Origin: Jiangella anatolica
Lineage (GTDB): Bacteria > Actinomycetota > Actinomycetes > Jiangellales > Jiangellaceae
Direction of reading: 5' to 3'
DNA: 64,000 nucleotides
Assembly (NCBI RefSeq): GCF_003236295.1
Contig: NZ_POTW01000022.1
Span: forward strand, 1 to 64,000
Positions 1-9,064 of the stretch are shown piece after piece; position 1 is the first letter of the stretch; every line of letters starts with the position of its first letter. Under the pieces are notes generated by a model, which was given only the letters and a program-made list of their open reading frames with translations, was not told the origin of the DNA and did no database searches. The translations under genes were made by a program, and so were the position numbers.

Positions 1-2
1 CC

Positions 3-509
3 CCCGCACCCCGCCAGACCCCGACGCTGCCGCCGGGCATGCGGGCGCCGGAGCCGGTCGTCGTGCCGGACCCGGCGACCGTCGACGGCGCCGACCCGAC
101 CGCCGTCGCCGTGGCCGTACTGACCGCCGCGTACAGCTTCGACACCACCCGCGACGCGTCGTCGGAGGACGCGATGGAACGGACGCAGGCCTGGCTGGCC
201 GAGCCGTACGACTCCTCCGTCTACGACCTCGACGGCCTGCGGCAGGACGTCGAGCGCGACTGGGAGCAGTGGGCCCAGCACCAGGCGTTCGCCTCGATCA
301 ACGCCATCGAGCCGCACCGCACCGACGTCGACACGCCCGACACCGCCACCCGGGCCGAGCGCCGGTTCTACGTGCGGATGACGCCGGTCGGCCGCGACGC
401 CTGGAACGGCGCGCTGGTCGAGCACCAGTGGTTCGCGTTCCTCGAACGTGCCTCGCCGGACGACCCGTGGCGCGTGGTCGAGCTGCAGACGCCGCTGGCG
501 GACCGGTGA
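3..509 (+). CDS. C-terminal part of a hypothetical protein (start lies upstream of the window)
   Basis: The reading frame is open through the left edge, so the Met at position 39 is probably internal and the true start is outside the window. What is visible is a Pro-rich linker followed by about 140 residues of mixed helix and strand with many acidic residues and no membrane segment. A linker followed by a small globular C-terminal domain resembles the outer domain of VirB8/TcpC-like proteins of actinobacterial secretion or conjugation clusters; that is a guess from layout, not from a motif. The next gene starts 78 nt downstream on the same strand and encodes a membrane FtsK-like protein, so the two may act together. 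Confidence 0.55.
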   Translation, partial: PAPRQTPTLPPGMRAPEPVVVPDPATVDGADPTAVAVAVLTAAYSFDTTRDASSEDAMERTQAWLAEPYDSSVYDLDGLRQDVERDWEQWAQHQAFASINAIEPHRTDVDTPDTATRAERRFYVRMTPVGRDAWNGALVEHQWFAFLERASPDDPWRVVELQTPLADR

Positions 510-587
510 GACCGGCGCGGCCCTTGTCACAACACCGCTCCAGGGCGCACCTTCGAAGGTGCGGACCGACCAACGAGAGGCAGTCCC

Positions 588-2441
588 GTGGCGCCACATG
601 ACCCGGTGGACACCTTCTCCACCTCGTCCGGCCAGCCGGACCCGGACACCGGCGACGACCGGTTCGCGTCGGCGCGTCCGGTCGACCCGACCATCAAGGG
701 CTTCACTCCGTGGCAGCTGTCCGTCAGCGCCATCGCCGTCGTGGTGCTGGCCGTGGCGCTGTGGGCGATCCTCGCCACACTCGGCGCGCCGGTCATCGGC
801 GTGCTGTTCCTGCTCCCGACGCTGGCCTGCGCCGGTGCGCTGTACGCGGTGTCGATGCGGCGACGGCTGCGGCTGGGCGTCATAGCCGACCTGGCCGGCG
901 CACTGGCACGGCACCTCGGCGTGCCCGACGCGGCGTACCTGGACATCGACGCGCGGCAGTGGCAGGGCGGGTGGGTCGGCGTACCTCACGTGTTGAACAT
1001 CCAGTACCCGACGCAGGTCGACGACTCCGCGCCCGACTGGGCCGCCGGCGTCGCCGAGGTGGTGCACGCCGAGCTGGAGCAGCAGTACACCGTCGGACGG
1101 CACAACATCCGTGGGCACCGGCTCACGCTGCGCGACCCGACGCGGACCGCCGGCTCGCTCACCCCGGAGCCGGCCGCGCGCGCCGAGCGGGCCGCCGTCC
1201 GCCGGTCGCTGCCGGACACGATCGCCCGGCCGGTGCCGACGCAGGCCGACCTGTCGTCGTGGCTCATTCCGCTGGGGGTCGACGCGAGCGGCACCCGGGT
1301 CGGCTGGAACCTGGCGGCGCCGCAGGGGCATCTGCTGGTGCTCGGCCGGTCCGGCGCGGGCAAGCGGGTGCTGCTCACCGGCATCGTCGTCGAGGCGGCG
1401 GCGCGCGGCTGGCCGGTGTGGATCATCGACCACCGCCGGGTCGACCTCCTCGGCGTGCGGGACTGGCCCAACGTGCAGATCGTCGCGTCCACGCTGGACG
1501 ACCAGATCGTCGTGCTGAACCAGGCGTGGCGCGAGATGGAGGGCCGGGTCGCGCTGATCGAGTCCGGGTCCAGCCGCAACGACCTCGAGCCGCTGGTCGT
1601 CGTCGTCCACCACTTCCGCGAGTTCGCCACCGCCGTCGCCGACGCCGCCAACCGGGCCGGCCAGGGCGCCGCCGCCGCGTCGCTGGCCCATGACCGCGTC
1701 ACCGACCTGCTCCGCCACGGCCGCCAGGTCAACGTCTACGTCGTCCTCAGCGTCCAGCGCGCCGACGACCAGCTGCTGCGCGAGGAGAACCGCGACGACG
1801 TCGGCGCCGTCGTGGCCCTCGGCCGGCTCGACAGCGGCGTCGCGACCGCGCTGTGGGGCGGCGACCGTCCGTCCGAGCCGGCCGAACCCGTGCCGGGCCG
1901 CGCGGTCGTGCAGACCGGCGACGGCAAGCCGGTGCTGATCCAGTGCTACTGGACGCCCGACCCGCGTGAGGCCCGCCGCGTCAAGGACGAGCAGGACCTC
2001 TATCTGCTCGACGCGCTCCGGCCCAGCCTCGTCACCCACCCGGTCCTGCACGTGCAGCGGTCGCGGGTGATGACCGAAAGTCCCGAGGCGGCCTGGCGGG
2101 TGAACCTCAACGCCGACCTCGCCGAGGGCTACGGCGCCAGCACGTCCGGCCTCGCCGACTGGAGTCGCGCTCGCGGCTCCGGCGGATCGCCCGCGCCCGC
2201 GGTGACGCAGGTCGAGACGACCGGCTGGTCGGAGATGGTCATGGTGTCGCAGCTGCAGGCCGGCAGCCTCGCCCGCCTCGACGACGAGACCGGCTGGGTG
2301 ATCATCGAGCAGGTCGAGGCGGTCCCGAACGACGGGACGAAGCTGCTCATCCACTGGCGCGGCAACGACGGCGCCGGCTCCCAGGTGGTGTCGCGCACCC
2401 GCGCGGTCCGCATCCGGCACCTCAACGACGGCATCTACTAG
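588..2441 (+). CDS. Membrane-anchored FtsK/SpoIIIE-like protein with degenerate ATPase motifs
   Basis: A protein of 617 residues. The GTG start follows a GAGAGG ribosome site. Two hydrophobic helices lie at about residues 45-90. A RecA/FtsK-like core follows, with a P-loop-like GRSGAGKR at about 253-260 where the usual Ser/Thr after Lys is Arg. The strand expected to carry the Walker B acid pair (about residue 335) reads LVVVVHHF, with two His instead of Asp/Glu. A short beta-rich C-terminal domain follows. Both ATP-handling motifs are therefore altered, and the protein may be a non-hydrolysing scaffold or regulator of a DNA or protein pump. It lies 11 nt before a small membrane-protein gene and is likely co-transcribed with it. 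Confidence 0.75.
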   Translation: MAPHDPVDTFSTSSGQPDPDTGDDRFASARPVDPTIKGFTPWQLSVSAIAVVVLAVALWAILATLGAPVIGVLFLLPTLACAGALYAVSMRRRLRLGVIADLAGALARHLGVPDAAYLDIDARQWQGGWVGVPHVLNIQYPTQVDDSAPDWAAGVAEVVHAELEQQYTVGRHNIRGHRLTLRDPTRTAGSLTPEPAARAERAAVRRSLPDTIARPVPTQADLSSWLIPLGVDASGTRVGWNLAAPQGHLLVLGRSGAGKRVLLTGIVVEAAARGWPVWIIDHRRVDLLGVRDWPNVQIVASTLDDQIVVLNQAWREMEGRVALIESGSSRNDLEPLVVVVHHFREFATAVADAANRAGQGAAAASLAHDRVTDLLRHGRQVNVYVVLSVQRADDQLLREENRDDVGAVVALGRLDSGVATALWGGDRPSEPAEPVPGRAVVQTGDGKPVLIQCYWTPDPREARRVKDEQDLYLLDALRPSLVTHPVLHVQRSRVMTESPEAAWRVNLNADLAEGYGASTSGLADWSRARGSGGSPAPAVTQVETTGWSEMVMVSQLQAGSLARLDDETGWVIIEQVEAVPNDGTKLLIHWRGNDGAGSQVVSRTRAVRIRHLNDGIY

Positions 2442-2452
2442 GGGCGCGCGCC

Positions 2453-2761
2453 ATGGCCGACAACGTCTCCGACAACGACGTGTTCGTGATGTTCCTGGCC
2501 GCGCCGCTGGTCCTCCCGGTGGCGGCGCCGCTGGTGTTCAGCTCGTGGGAGGAGGGCCGCGAGTGGATGGTGGAGCGCGGCTTCATCGCCGCACCCGAGG
2601 ACGCCGTGTGGGAGGTGCCGGGCTGGGAGGGCGCCGGGATCAGCGGGGCGCACATCGTCCTGCTGGTCTGCCTGGTGCTGCTGGTGCTGGCCCTCGGCAC
2701 CGTCATGTCCCGGCGGAACCGGAACCGCAAGATCGACACCGAGGGCTGGGGCCAGAGCTAG
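2453..2761 (+). CDS. Small membrane protein, unknown function
   Basis: A protein of 102 residues with two hydrophobic segments, at about 9-26 and 64-84, separated by an acidic and Trp-rich loop of about 35 residues. It ends in a short basic stretch (SRRNRNRK) followed by a hydrophilic tail. The ATG start has an AGGGGCG ribosome site and follows the FtsK-like gene by 11 nt, so the two form an operon. The loop between the helices (EGREWMVERGF and a following VWEVPGWEG) is probably outside the membrane. No family is recognised. Its job is probably tied to the upstream FtsK-like protein. Confidence 0.65.
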   Translation: MADNVSDNDVFVMFLAAPLVLPVAAPLVFSSWEEGREWMVERGFIAAPEDAVWEVPGWEGAGISGAHIVLLVCLVLLVLALGTVMSRRNRNRKIDTEGWGQS

Positions 2762-2771
2762 CCTGCCGAGG

Positions 2772-4001
2772 CTAGAAGACCTCCACCGACACCGGCACGC
2801 GGTGCCAGCCGAACGCCGCCGACACCTGCGCGACGGCGCCGGGCCGGCGCTCGGTGATCAGACCGCCGGCGGCCAGCGTGCCCGCCGAGACGCCGCCCAG
2901 GTAGAGCGAGCCGAGCGCCTTGATGTCCAGTGCCAGGTCCGCGTCGTCGTCGGTGCGGGTGACGTCGGCCTTTGCGCCGTCGACGGTCAGCCGCCAGCGT
3001 CCGGCGTTGCCGGTGAACGACGCGTCGGTGACCTCGAGCACGACGTCGGCGGGCGCGGCGTACTGGCGCGCGGTCAGCGCTCCCGCGACGTCGAGGATGC
3101 GCACCCACAGTGACCCGCCGGCGGTGCCGACCAGTCCGTCGGGATTGTCGACGAGGTGCGGCAGCGGGTCGTCGATCGGGCCGTGCGTGTACTTGACCGT
3201 GCGGACGAGGTCGATCGAGGTGAGGTAGCGCCAGAGGGCGGCGTGCGCCTCGGGCGTCTCGGCCAGCAGTTCGGTGACGCGGACCTCGCCGTCCGGTCCG
3301 CTGGCGCTCCAGTTGTTCTTCAGCCGGTGCCGGGCGTAGCCGCGGACGCCGCCGTCGTCCTCGTAGAGCACGGTCCGCTCGGCGGTCATGCCGTGCCGCC
3401 ACTCCTTGGGGTCCTGGGTCAGGTACTTCCACCAGTTGCCCGGCCGGGTCGAGAGTCCAGGCCGCTCGCTCAGCGCGCGGTCGTACACGGCGACGATCTC
3501 GTCGAGCACGTCGCCGGTGGCCGCCAGCCGCAGCCGGGCGCCGTCGGGCAAGGCACCACCGACGGACGTCTGTGCGGTCGCGATCTCGTACGACACCCGC
3601 CACGACGCCAGCCCGTAGCCGTACCGGCCGTAGATGGCGCCCTCGCTCGCCCACAGCACCGCGAACGGCTCGGTGCCGCGACCGTGCGCCTCGGTCAGCA
3701 TGGCGTTCATCAGCGCCGTCAGCACGCCACGCCGCCGGTGGGTCGACGCGACCCCGACCCCGGTGACGTGGGCGGCCGGAACGACGCCGCCGGGCACGGC
3801 CAGGTCGCGGGTGATGACCAGCCCCGAGCCGACGATCCGCCCGGCGTCGGTCATCAGCTGGGCGCGCTCGGGCTCGTACACCAGCCGGTTCAGCTCGGCG
3901 GTCTCCTCCTCGACGTCGTCGAGGAAGGCGCCGTGGATGTGCGCCTCGAGCTCGGCGTAGTCGTCGTCGGTGGCGGTGCGCAGCACGAGATCGTTCGTCA
4001 C
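2772..4001 (-). CDS. Eis-like GNAT family N-acetyltransferase
   Basis: A protein of 409 residues with the architecture of the Eis (enhanced intracellular survival) family: an N-terminal GNAT domain with the acetyl-CoA loop VASTHRRRGVLTALM at about residues 83-97, a second GNAT-like domain, and a C-terminal sterol-carrier-like domain. Eis enzymes acetylate lysines or aminoglycoside amines; the substrate here is unknown. The protein ends in Phe, and Eis family members use their C-terminal carboxylate in catalysis. The GTG start at 4001 is the only one that keeps the complete first beta strand. The gene runs convergent to the small membrane-protein gene with a 10-nt gap and is not obviously part of either flanking operon. 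Confidence 0.85.
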   Translation of the reverse strand: MTNDLVLRTATDDDYAELEAHIHGAFLDDVEEETAELNRLVYEPERAQLMTDAGRIVGSGLVITRDLAVPGGVVPAAHVTGVGVASTHRRRGVLTALMNAMLTEAHGRGTEPFAVLWASEGAIYGRYGYGLASWRVSYEIATAQTSVGGALPDGARLRLAATGDVLDEIVAVYDRALSERPGLSTRPGNWWKYLTQDPKEWRHGMTAERTVLYEDDGGVRGYARHRLKNNWSASGPDGEVRVTELLAETPEAHAALWRYLTSIDLVRTVKYTHGPIDDPLPHLVDNPDGLVGTAGGSLWVRILDVAGALTARQYAAPADVVLEVTDASFTGNAGRWRLTVDGAKADVTRTDDDADLALDIKALGSLYLGGVSAGTLAAGGLITERRPGAVAQVSAAFGWHRVPVSVEVF

Positions 4002-4084
4002 TGTCTCTGTCTAGCGCATGGCTCCGGGCCAGGCCAGAGGTTTTCGCCCGCCCTGAGCCGCCCCACCCGGGCCGCCGGAGCTCG

Positions 4085-4480
4085 TCACCCCGATCGGTGG
4101 GCGTTCTGCCGCATCAGCCGCTTGGCCTCCTCTCGTCGCTTCAGCTCGCGTTCGGCCTCGTCGAGCTCGTCCTGCACCCGCCGGCAGGCCTTGGTCAGCA
4201 GCCCGACGATCTCGTTCCAGCGTGCCGTCAGCGCCCGCCGCGCGGTCGCGAACGAGGACTCGATCGCCGTGGTGATGCGCTTGCGGATGCCGTCGTCGTG
4301 GGGGAGGGCCTGGTCGGTCTTGGTGATGAGCCGCCGTTGGACGGCCGCGAGGTCGGCGTTGGTGGCCTCGCGGCCGCGTTCGGCCGCCGCGATCGCCTCC
4401 TGCAGCGCGGTCAGTGACTGACGCAGCAGGCGGACCTCGCCCTCGACGTCGCCGCGGGCGCCGGCCGGCGCCGTGGACAC
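4085..4480 (-). CDS. Coiled-coil protein of the FtsK-like operon
   Basis: A protein of 131 residues, almost entirely helical and highly charged, with heptad-like spacing in two long stretches (about 10-50 and 70-125) and a basic C-terminus. It has no signal peptide or membrane segment. The GTG start lies 2 nt after the stop of the preceding coiled-coil gene, so it is the last gene of the operon that begins with the FtsK/EccC-like motor. No family is recognised. A helical adaptor or substrate-like partner of the motor is an inference from position only. Confidence 0.65.
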   Translation of the reverse strand: MSTAPAGARGDVEGEVRLLRQSLTALQEAIAAAERGREATNADLAAVQRRLITKTDQALPHDDGIRKRITTAIESSFATARRALTARWNEIVGLLTKACRRVQDELDEAERELKRREEAKRLMRQNAHRSG

Positions 4481-4482
4481 GG

Positions 4483-5088
4483 CTACCGCCGGGCGACGTT
4501 GACGGCCTCGCGGCCGCGGTCGCGAACGGCTCGGGCGGCGGCCGGGATGATCTGGGCGAGCCGCTTCTTCACCTGCGCGAGACTGGCCGTGACCTGCCCG
4601 GCGCTCCGGGTGATCTGCTCGCCGTGGCTGAGCAGCTGATCGGTGCCCTGGCCGATCTGCTGCGCGCCCTCGGCGACGCTGTCGACGGCGCGTTCGAGCC
4701 GGGTGGCGCTCTGGCGCAGGCTCTCGGTGAACTGGGTCACCTGGGCGGCGATCGGCCGGATCTGCGGCTCGAACGTGGCCGCGAGGTCCGCGTCACCGCG
4801 CTGGAGGTCGTCGCAGGCGGAGTCCACGAGCCGGGCACCGTCCTCGGTGACCGCGGCCGCCCGCTCCAGCTCCTCGAACTTGGTCCGCGCGTTCTCGGCC
4901 CGGGCGCGCAGCCGCTCGGCGGCGGCCTTGGCCTCCTCGGCCGGCGCACGGAGATCGCGCAGCGCCTCGAGGGCCTCATTGGCCTTCTGCTCCAGCTCGG
5001 TGAGCCCACGCGACGTCTCGTCGCCGCCGCGGGTCAGCCCGGCGGCGACCTCGATGAGGATCTCGCCGGATTCCTTGATGCTCGGCAT
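4483..5088 (-). CDS. Coiled-coil protein, unknown function
   Basis: A protein of 201 residues beginning MPSIKESGE. The ATG at 5088 is preceded by AAGGGCGG, so the longer in-frame start at 5193 is unlikely. The protein is helical throughout, with long amphipathic stretches rich in Ala, Glu, Gln and Arg; its layout is reminiscent of the signalling helices of chemotaxis receptors but without membrane segments. The C-terminus is basic. It lies third in the operon, 126 nt after the membrane-protein gene and 2 nt before the next coiled-coil gene. Such long helices suggest an elongated or oligomeric partner. No enzyme motif is visible. Confidence 0.7.
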   Translation of the reverse strand: MPSIKESGEILIEVAAGLTRGGDETSRGLTELEQKANEALEALRDLRAPAEEAKAAAERLRARAENARTKFEELERAAAVTEDGARLVDSACDDLQRGDADLAATFEPQIRPIAAQVTQFTESLRQSATRLERAVDSVAEGAQQIGQGTDQLLSHGEQITRSAGQVTASLAQVKKRLAQIIPAAARAVRDRGREAVNVARR

Positions 5089-5214
5089 GCTGCCGCCCTT
5101 CTGAGGGTCCGTGGCCGCATCCCGCCGGGATCGGGTGGGCCCTTTACCTCCTGTAGGTGGTTCTGAGAGGCCGAATGTGACACCTAGCGGCAACTCAGTG
5201 GCGGGAATCTCGCG

Positions 5215-6159
5215 TCACAGCGCGCCGGCGCCGATGTTGACCGCGGCCAGGGCCAGCAGCGCCACCCCGCCCACCTGCGCGCCGAAGCGGGCCAGCGCCG
5301 GTCCGCTCGGCCGGCGGGCGAGCCCGGCGCCCCGGCAGACGCGGGGGAGCCGCCGGATCGCGGCGACCCCTGTCCCGGTCGCGACGACGGCCAGCGTGCA
5401 GACGACGAGGAGCGCGAGCGCGGTGGCCGCGGACGCCGCCGCGCCGACGACGCCCATGACGGCGGCGCCGGCCAGGCCCGCCACCCCGACGGCCCCGTGC
5501 GTGACGCGCCGGGACCGTTCGTCGTAGGCCTGGAACCAGCGGGTGAACTCCGTCTCGGCCGCGCGGAGCTCGTCGCGCCGGCGGCCGAGCGTGGTCAGGG
5601 CGACGCCGAGGTCGGCGCCACCGGTGCGACGCAGCCGGTCGAGGCCGGGTTCGGCGGCGGTGACGGCGGCCGGCGCGGGCCGGGGGGCGACGGTCACGCG
5701 GCCGGCCGGGTCCCACTCGGAGCGGTCATCGGCGGTGCCGGAGAACCCCGGGCCGGGGTGAGGCTCGGGAGCCAGGCCGATGGCGTGCGGGTCGACCTGG
5801 GTGGCGGCAGGCACGCCCGGGTCACGGACGGCGGCGCCGAGGACGTCGTGGTCCCCCGTGGGCGCGAGGCGGGACTCCGCGGCGGGCAGGCCGTACTCGG
5901 TGCGGACGGTGGCGCACTGGTCGAGTCCGTCGACGGCGGCGGCGCCCGCGCGATCGACGCCGCGCAGCCGGATGGCCGCCGTCTGCTCCCGCTGGTCGGC
6001 GTCCTCGCGCGCGCCCGCGTCGTCGTTGCGCAGCAGTTGCTCGGTGCTCTGCACCGCCGACGTGAAGCGGGCGAGCGTGGCGCAGTACGTCCGCATCGCC
6101 GGGCTGCGGACCGGCGGCCCCGGCACCGGGCGGGCGCCGAACTCCACCTCGGCGGTCAT
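5215..6159 (-). CDS. Membrane protein with C-terminal transmembrane helices, coupled to the FtsK-like gene
   Basis: A protein of 314 residues. The ATG at 6159 overlaps the TGA of the FtsK-like gene as ATGA, which fixes the start and suggests coupled translation. The N-terminal 75 residues look helical, a Pro/Ala-rich region follows, then a helical segment (about 195-225), and the last 90 residues contain three hydrophobic helices. The N-terminal part is therefore probably cytoplasmic and anchored by a C-terminal membrane domain. This would place a membrane anchor next to a motor that lacks membrane segments of its own. No family is recognised. Confidence 0.75.
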   Translation of the reverse strand: MTAEVEFGARPVPGPPVRSPAMRTYCATLARFTSAVQSTEQLLRNDDAGAREDADQREQTAAIRLRGVDRAGAAAVDGLDQCATVRTEYGLPAAESRLAPTGDHDVLGAAVRDPGVPAATQVDPHAIGLAPEPHPGPGFSGTADDRSEWDPAGRVTVAPRPAPAAVTAAEPGLDRLRRTGGADLGVALTTLGRRRDELRAAETEFTRWFQAYDERSRRVTHGAVGVAGLAGAAVMGVVGAAASAATALALLVVCTLAVVATGTGVAAIRRLPRVCRGAGLARRPSGPALARFGAQVGGVALLALAAVNIGAGAL

Positions 6160-8888
6160 GGGAGCTCCCCGACCTGGAGCGGATCGAGCAGCACTGGATC
6201 GGCGTCGCCGGCGAGGTCGTGGAACCAGAGCCGGCCGCGGGTGGCGGGGAACGGCGGGCGGACGCCCAGGAAGGACGTGCTGTCGATGATGTCGCCACCG
6301 GCGTCGGCGCGCAGCTGCAGCCGTTCGCCGTGCTGGCCGAGCTTGCGCTGCCGGTCCGGGGTGTCGAGCCAGATCAGCGGGAACACCGACAGCGAGGGGC
6401 CGGTGCCGCACAGCCAGCCGAGCGGATGCGGCTCGTCGCTGTAGAGCGGCGCCTCGATCGTGGAGTACTGCAGGCCCAGGACCGCGACGAACACCGGTCC
6501 GGCCGCCTGGGTGGCGACGGACGGGAGCCGGTCCAGCCCCTCCTCGTCCAGGACGACGACCCGGTCGCCGAGCCACTGGACGACCTGGTCCAGCGGCCGG
6601 CGTCCCGGAATGCGCGGCGGCAGCAGGTCGACGACGACGAAGCCGGCGTCGTCGCAGCCGGGCTGCAGGGCGAGGCCGGCCAGCATCGCGCTGACGGCGC
6701 CGACGGCGTGCGCCTCGTCGCGGCCGGTGAGCAGCAGGCCGCGACCGTCGCCGGAGCGGGCCGGCACGCCGACCAGCGGCGGCGAGACGCCGACGGGAGC
6801 GCCGACGAAGATGGTGGGCGCCAACGACGACGCCAGGACCGGCGCCGCGTCGGCCAGGTCGATGCCGCCGGTGCCGCGGCTGACCCGGATCCGCGGGTCG
6901 GCGCCGTGCCGGGCGACCACGGCGTCGCGGATGCGGCGGCGCTCGTCGGCGTCGAGCAGGCCGCCCTGGAACAGCTGGTCGGCGTCCTTGTCGCCGCGCG
7001 CCTGGTTGAGCACACCGGAGCCGCGGCGGCCGGTGTCGAGGCGGTCGCGGACGGTGCGGTCGAACAGCAGGCTCAGCTCGTCGGGCTTGCACCGAAGCCC
7101 CACCCGCAGCTCCAGCTGGTCGAACACCGACGCCTTCTGCGCGGACCGCCCGGTGCCGACGGAGTTCAGGCTCTGCGTCGCCAGCAGCACGTGGATGCCC
7201 TGGCTGCGGCCCTGCTTGACCAGCGTGTCGAGGGTGGCCCAGGCGGCGTCCTCGGTCGGTCCGGCGAGCATGAGCTGGAACTCGTCGGCGACGAACAGCA
7301 CGCGCGGCAGCACCTCGCCGGTGACCTCGCGGTACTGCGCGATGTTCTTGATCTCGCGGCCGGATTCAGCGGAGGCCTGCTTGAACAGCTGCTTGCGCTC
7401 CGCGTCGACGTTGGCCAGGTGCTGCAGCACGCCCAGCGCGAACGTGGCGTCTGCCTCGATGCCGACGGCGCGCACGTGCGGCAGCGCGGGCCGGCCGGGC
7501 CGCGGCGCGTACTCGGCGAACTCGACGCCGGCCTTCATGTCCAGCAGGTACAGCTCGAGCTCCGACGGCGGGTACCGGCGGGCGAGTGCGTGGATGAACG
7601 CGTGCAGCAGCGTCGTCTTGCCCGAGCCGGACGGCCCCACGACGATGCCGCCGATGGCCACGCCCTCGTCGTCGCCGACCGCGAGCTCGATCGGCGCGCC
7701 GTCGGCGGACTGGCCCACCACGGCGCCCACCCGCGTCAGGGTCGAGCCGGTCCCGGCCGGCTCCGCGGCCAGCAGGTCGGCGAGCACGACCGGCTTGTTG
7801 ACCCCGCTGCGGACGGCCGGCGCCAGGATCGTGGTGAGGAACCGGTGCTGGGCGGACCCCGGCGGGTTGGGGCAGCGGATGCGGGCGTTGTTCAGCAGCG
7901 TCGGCGGCGCCGACACCCAGGTGGCGCCGCCCTCGTGGTCGACGTGCAGGTGCTCGGCGTTCTCCAGCAGGTCGGCCAGCGCCACGCCCTGCGGCAGCTC
8001 GCGTCCGGCGTCGATGACGGCGACCACCGCGACGCCGCAGCGGTTGCCCGTCCGCGCCAGCGACCAGAGCTGCTGGGCGTCGTCGGCGGTGAGGTTGGGG
8101 CCGAGCCCGGCGGCCAGCACGAGGGAGCACGGGATGCCCTGCGCCGTGCCCTCGTGCCAGCGGGCGACCAGGGAGTCGTCGTCGCCGAGCAGGACCTGGC
8201 TGTTGAGCCGGTGCACGTGCTCGCGCAGCGCCCGCAGCTCGGCCGAGACCTCCTCGTGGGTGGCCCGCACCCCGCCCGCGACCAGCGGCTCGGGCAGCCG
8301 GCTGAGGATGCCGAGGTTCTGGCCCAGCCCGCCGGGGTCGAGCAGGTGCAGCCGCAGCGAGCCGGGCAGCGCGGCCGCGAGCGCGCGGGTGACGAACACC
8401 TGGGCGAGGTTGTGCGCCGGCGCGCGGCCGGCCGGCGCGTGCGTGATGACGACGTTGCCGCCCAGTGCGGGCAGCACGAACGGCAGCTCGACGATATTGT
8501 TCGGCGAGGCCAGCCCGAGGGTGGCGGCCCGCACCACCTGGGTGACGTCGACCGGCTGGTCGTACGGCTCGGCCCAGAGCGGGGAGTCCCAGCCCTCGTG
8601 CGCGTAGCCGGGGCCGCGGCCCAGCAGCTCGGTGATGTCGAGGCGGACGCGGTCGGCGGCGGCGAGCAGCGACGCGTGCGAGCGGGCCTGCCGGCGGCGC
8701 GACTCGCGCGCGATGGACTGCTGGTCCTCGGCCAGCCGGCGGCGCTCCCGCTCGGCGGCGGCGTCGGCGAGGTCGCGCAGGTGGCGGGCGGCGTCCTCGG
8801 TGGCCTGGACGGCGTGTGCCAGAGCGGCGGGGCCGTCGTCGCCGGGACCGGGGCCGCGAAGACCGAGGTGGAGGGCGGAACCGCGCAT
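6156..8888 (-). CDS. Soluble three-module FtsK/SpoIIIE (EccC-like) ATPase
   Basis: A protein of 910 residues. The ATG is preceded by GGAAGGGC. The N-terminal 110 residues are a charged coiled coil. Three RecA-like modules follow. Module 1 (about 120-330) has no P-loop. Module 2 has a canonical P-loop GPSGSGKTT at about 416-424 and a Walker B VLFVADEF at about 530, both typical of FtsK/SpoIIIE. Module 3 (about 670-880) has a broken P-loop region (LLLTGRDEAH) and a Walker-B-like VVVLDEEG. One active module inside a three-module chain recalls EccC of type VII secretion, but there are no transmembrane helices and no WXG100 gene is next to it. The adjacent membrane and coiled-coil genes are likely partners. 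The substrate (DNA or protein) cannot be told. Confidence 0.85.
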   Translation of the reverse strand: MRGSALHLGLRGPGPGDDGPAALAHAVQATEDAARHLRDLADAAAERERRRLAEDQQSIARESRRRQARSHASLLAAADRVRLDITELLGRGPGYAHEGWDSPLWAEPYDQPVDVTQVVRAATLGLASPNNIVELPFVLPALGGNVVITHAPAGRAPAHNLAQVFVTRALAAALPGSLRLHLLDPGGLGQNLGILSRLPEPLVAGGVRATHEEVSAELRALREHVHRLNSQVLLGDDDSLVARWHEGTAQGIPCSLVLAAGLGPNLTADDAQQLWSLARTGNRCGVAVVAVIDAGRELPQGVALADLLENAEHLHVDHEGGATWVSAPPTLLNNARIRCPNPPGSAQHRFLTTILAPAVRSGVNKPVVLADLLAAEPAGTGSTLTRVGAVVGQSADGAPIELAVGDDEGVAIGGIVVGPSGSGKTTLLHAFIHALARRYPPSELELYLLDMKAGVEFAEYAPRPGRPALPHVRAVGIEADATFALGVLQHLANVDAERKQLFKQASAESGREIKNIAQYREVTGEVLPRVLFVADEFQLMLAGPTEDAAWATLDTLVKQGRSQGIHVLLATQSLNSVGTGRSAQKASVFDQLELRVGLRCKPDELSLLFDRTVRDRLDTGRRGSGVLNQARGDKDADQLFQGGLLDADERRRIRDAVVARHGADPRIRVSRGTGGIDLADAAPVLASSLAPTIFVGAPVGVSPPLVGVPARSGDGRGLLLTGRDEAHAVGAVSAMLAGLALQPGCDDAGFVVVDLLPPRIPGRRPLDQVVQWLGDRVVVLDEEGLDRLPSVATQAAGPVFVAVLGLQYSTIEAPLYSDEPHPLGWLCGTGPSLSVFPLIWLDTPDRQRKLGQHGERLQLRADAGGDIIDSTSFLGVRPPFPATRGRLWFHDLAGDADPVLLDPLQVGELP

Positions 8889-8992
8889 GCCTGCCCTTCC
8901 TGTCGAGGTGCCTGTCCTCTAGGAAGGTGTGCGGGATGGCCGGTTTGTGACGGGCCGGGCGAGGTTGTTGTCCGAGGAGGTCTGGCGGTGCG

Positions 8993-9020
8993 GCCGGCCG
9001 ACTCCGGGGCGTCGGCCGGC
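8993..9020 (-). terminator. GC-rich hairpin downstream of the small membrane-protein gene
   Basis: A perfect 9-bp inverted repeat (8993-9001 with 9012-9020, 10-nt loop) lies 45 nt past the stop at 9065, between that gene and the FtsK-like operon on the same strand. There is no T-run, which is common for actinobacterial terminators. It suggests the operon starting at 8888 has its own promoter in the rest of the 176-nt gap; no convincing promoter box was found there. Confidence 0.5.
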
Positions 9021-9064
9021 AGAGGTGCTCGAGGATCGGTCAGGGTCGTCCGAACGGACGGCGG

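Noticed and set aside
5145-5160. An AGGAGGT-like sequence on the minus strand upstream of the coiled-coil gene
   Set aside because: No start codon follows at a usable distance. The better start at 5088 has its own AAGGGCGG site.
5215-7092. A 625-codon minus-strand frame containing the membrane protein of the FtsK-like operon
   Set aside because: The upstream half is a shadow of the FtsK-like gene. The ATGA overlap at 6156-6159 gives the start of the 314-residue protein.
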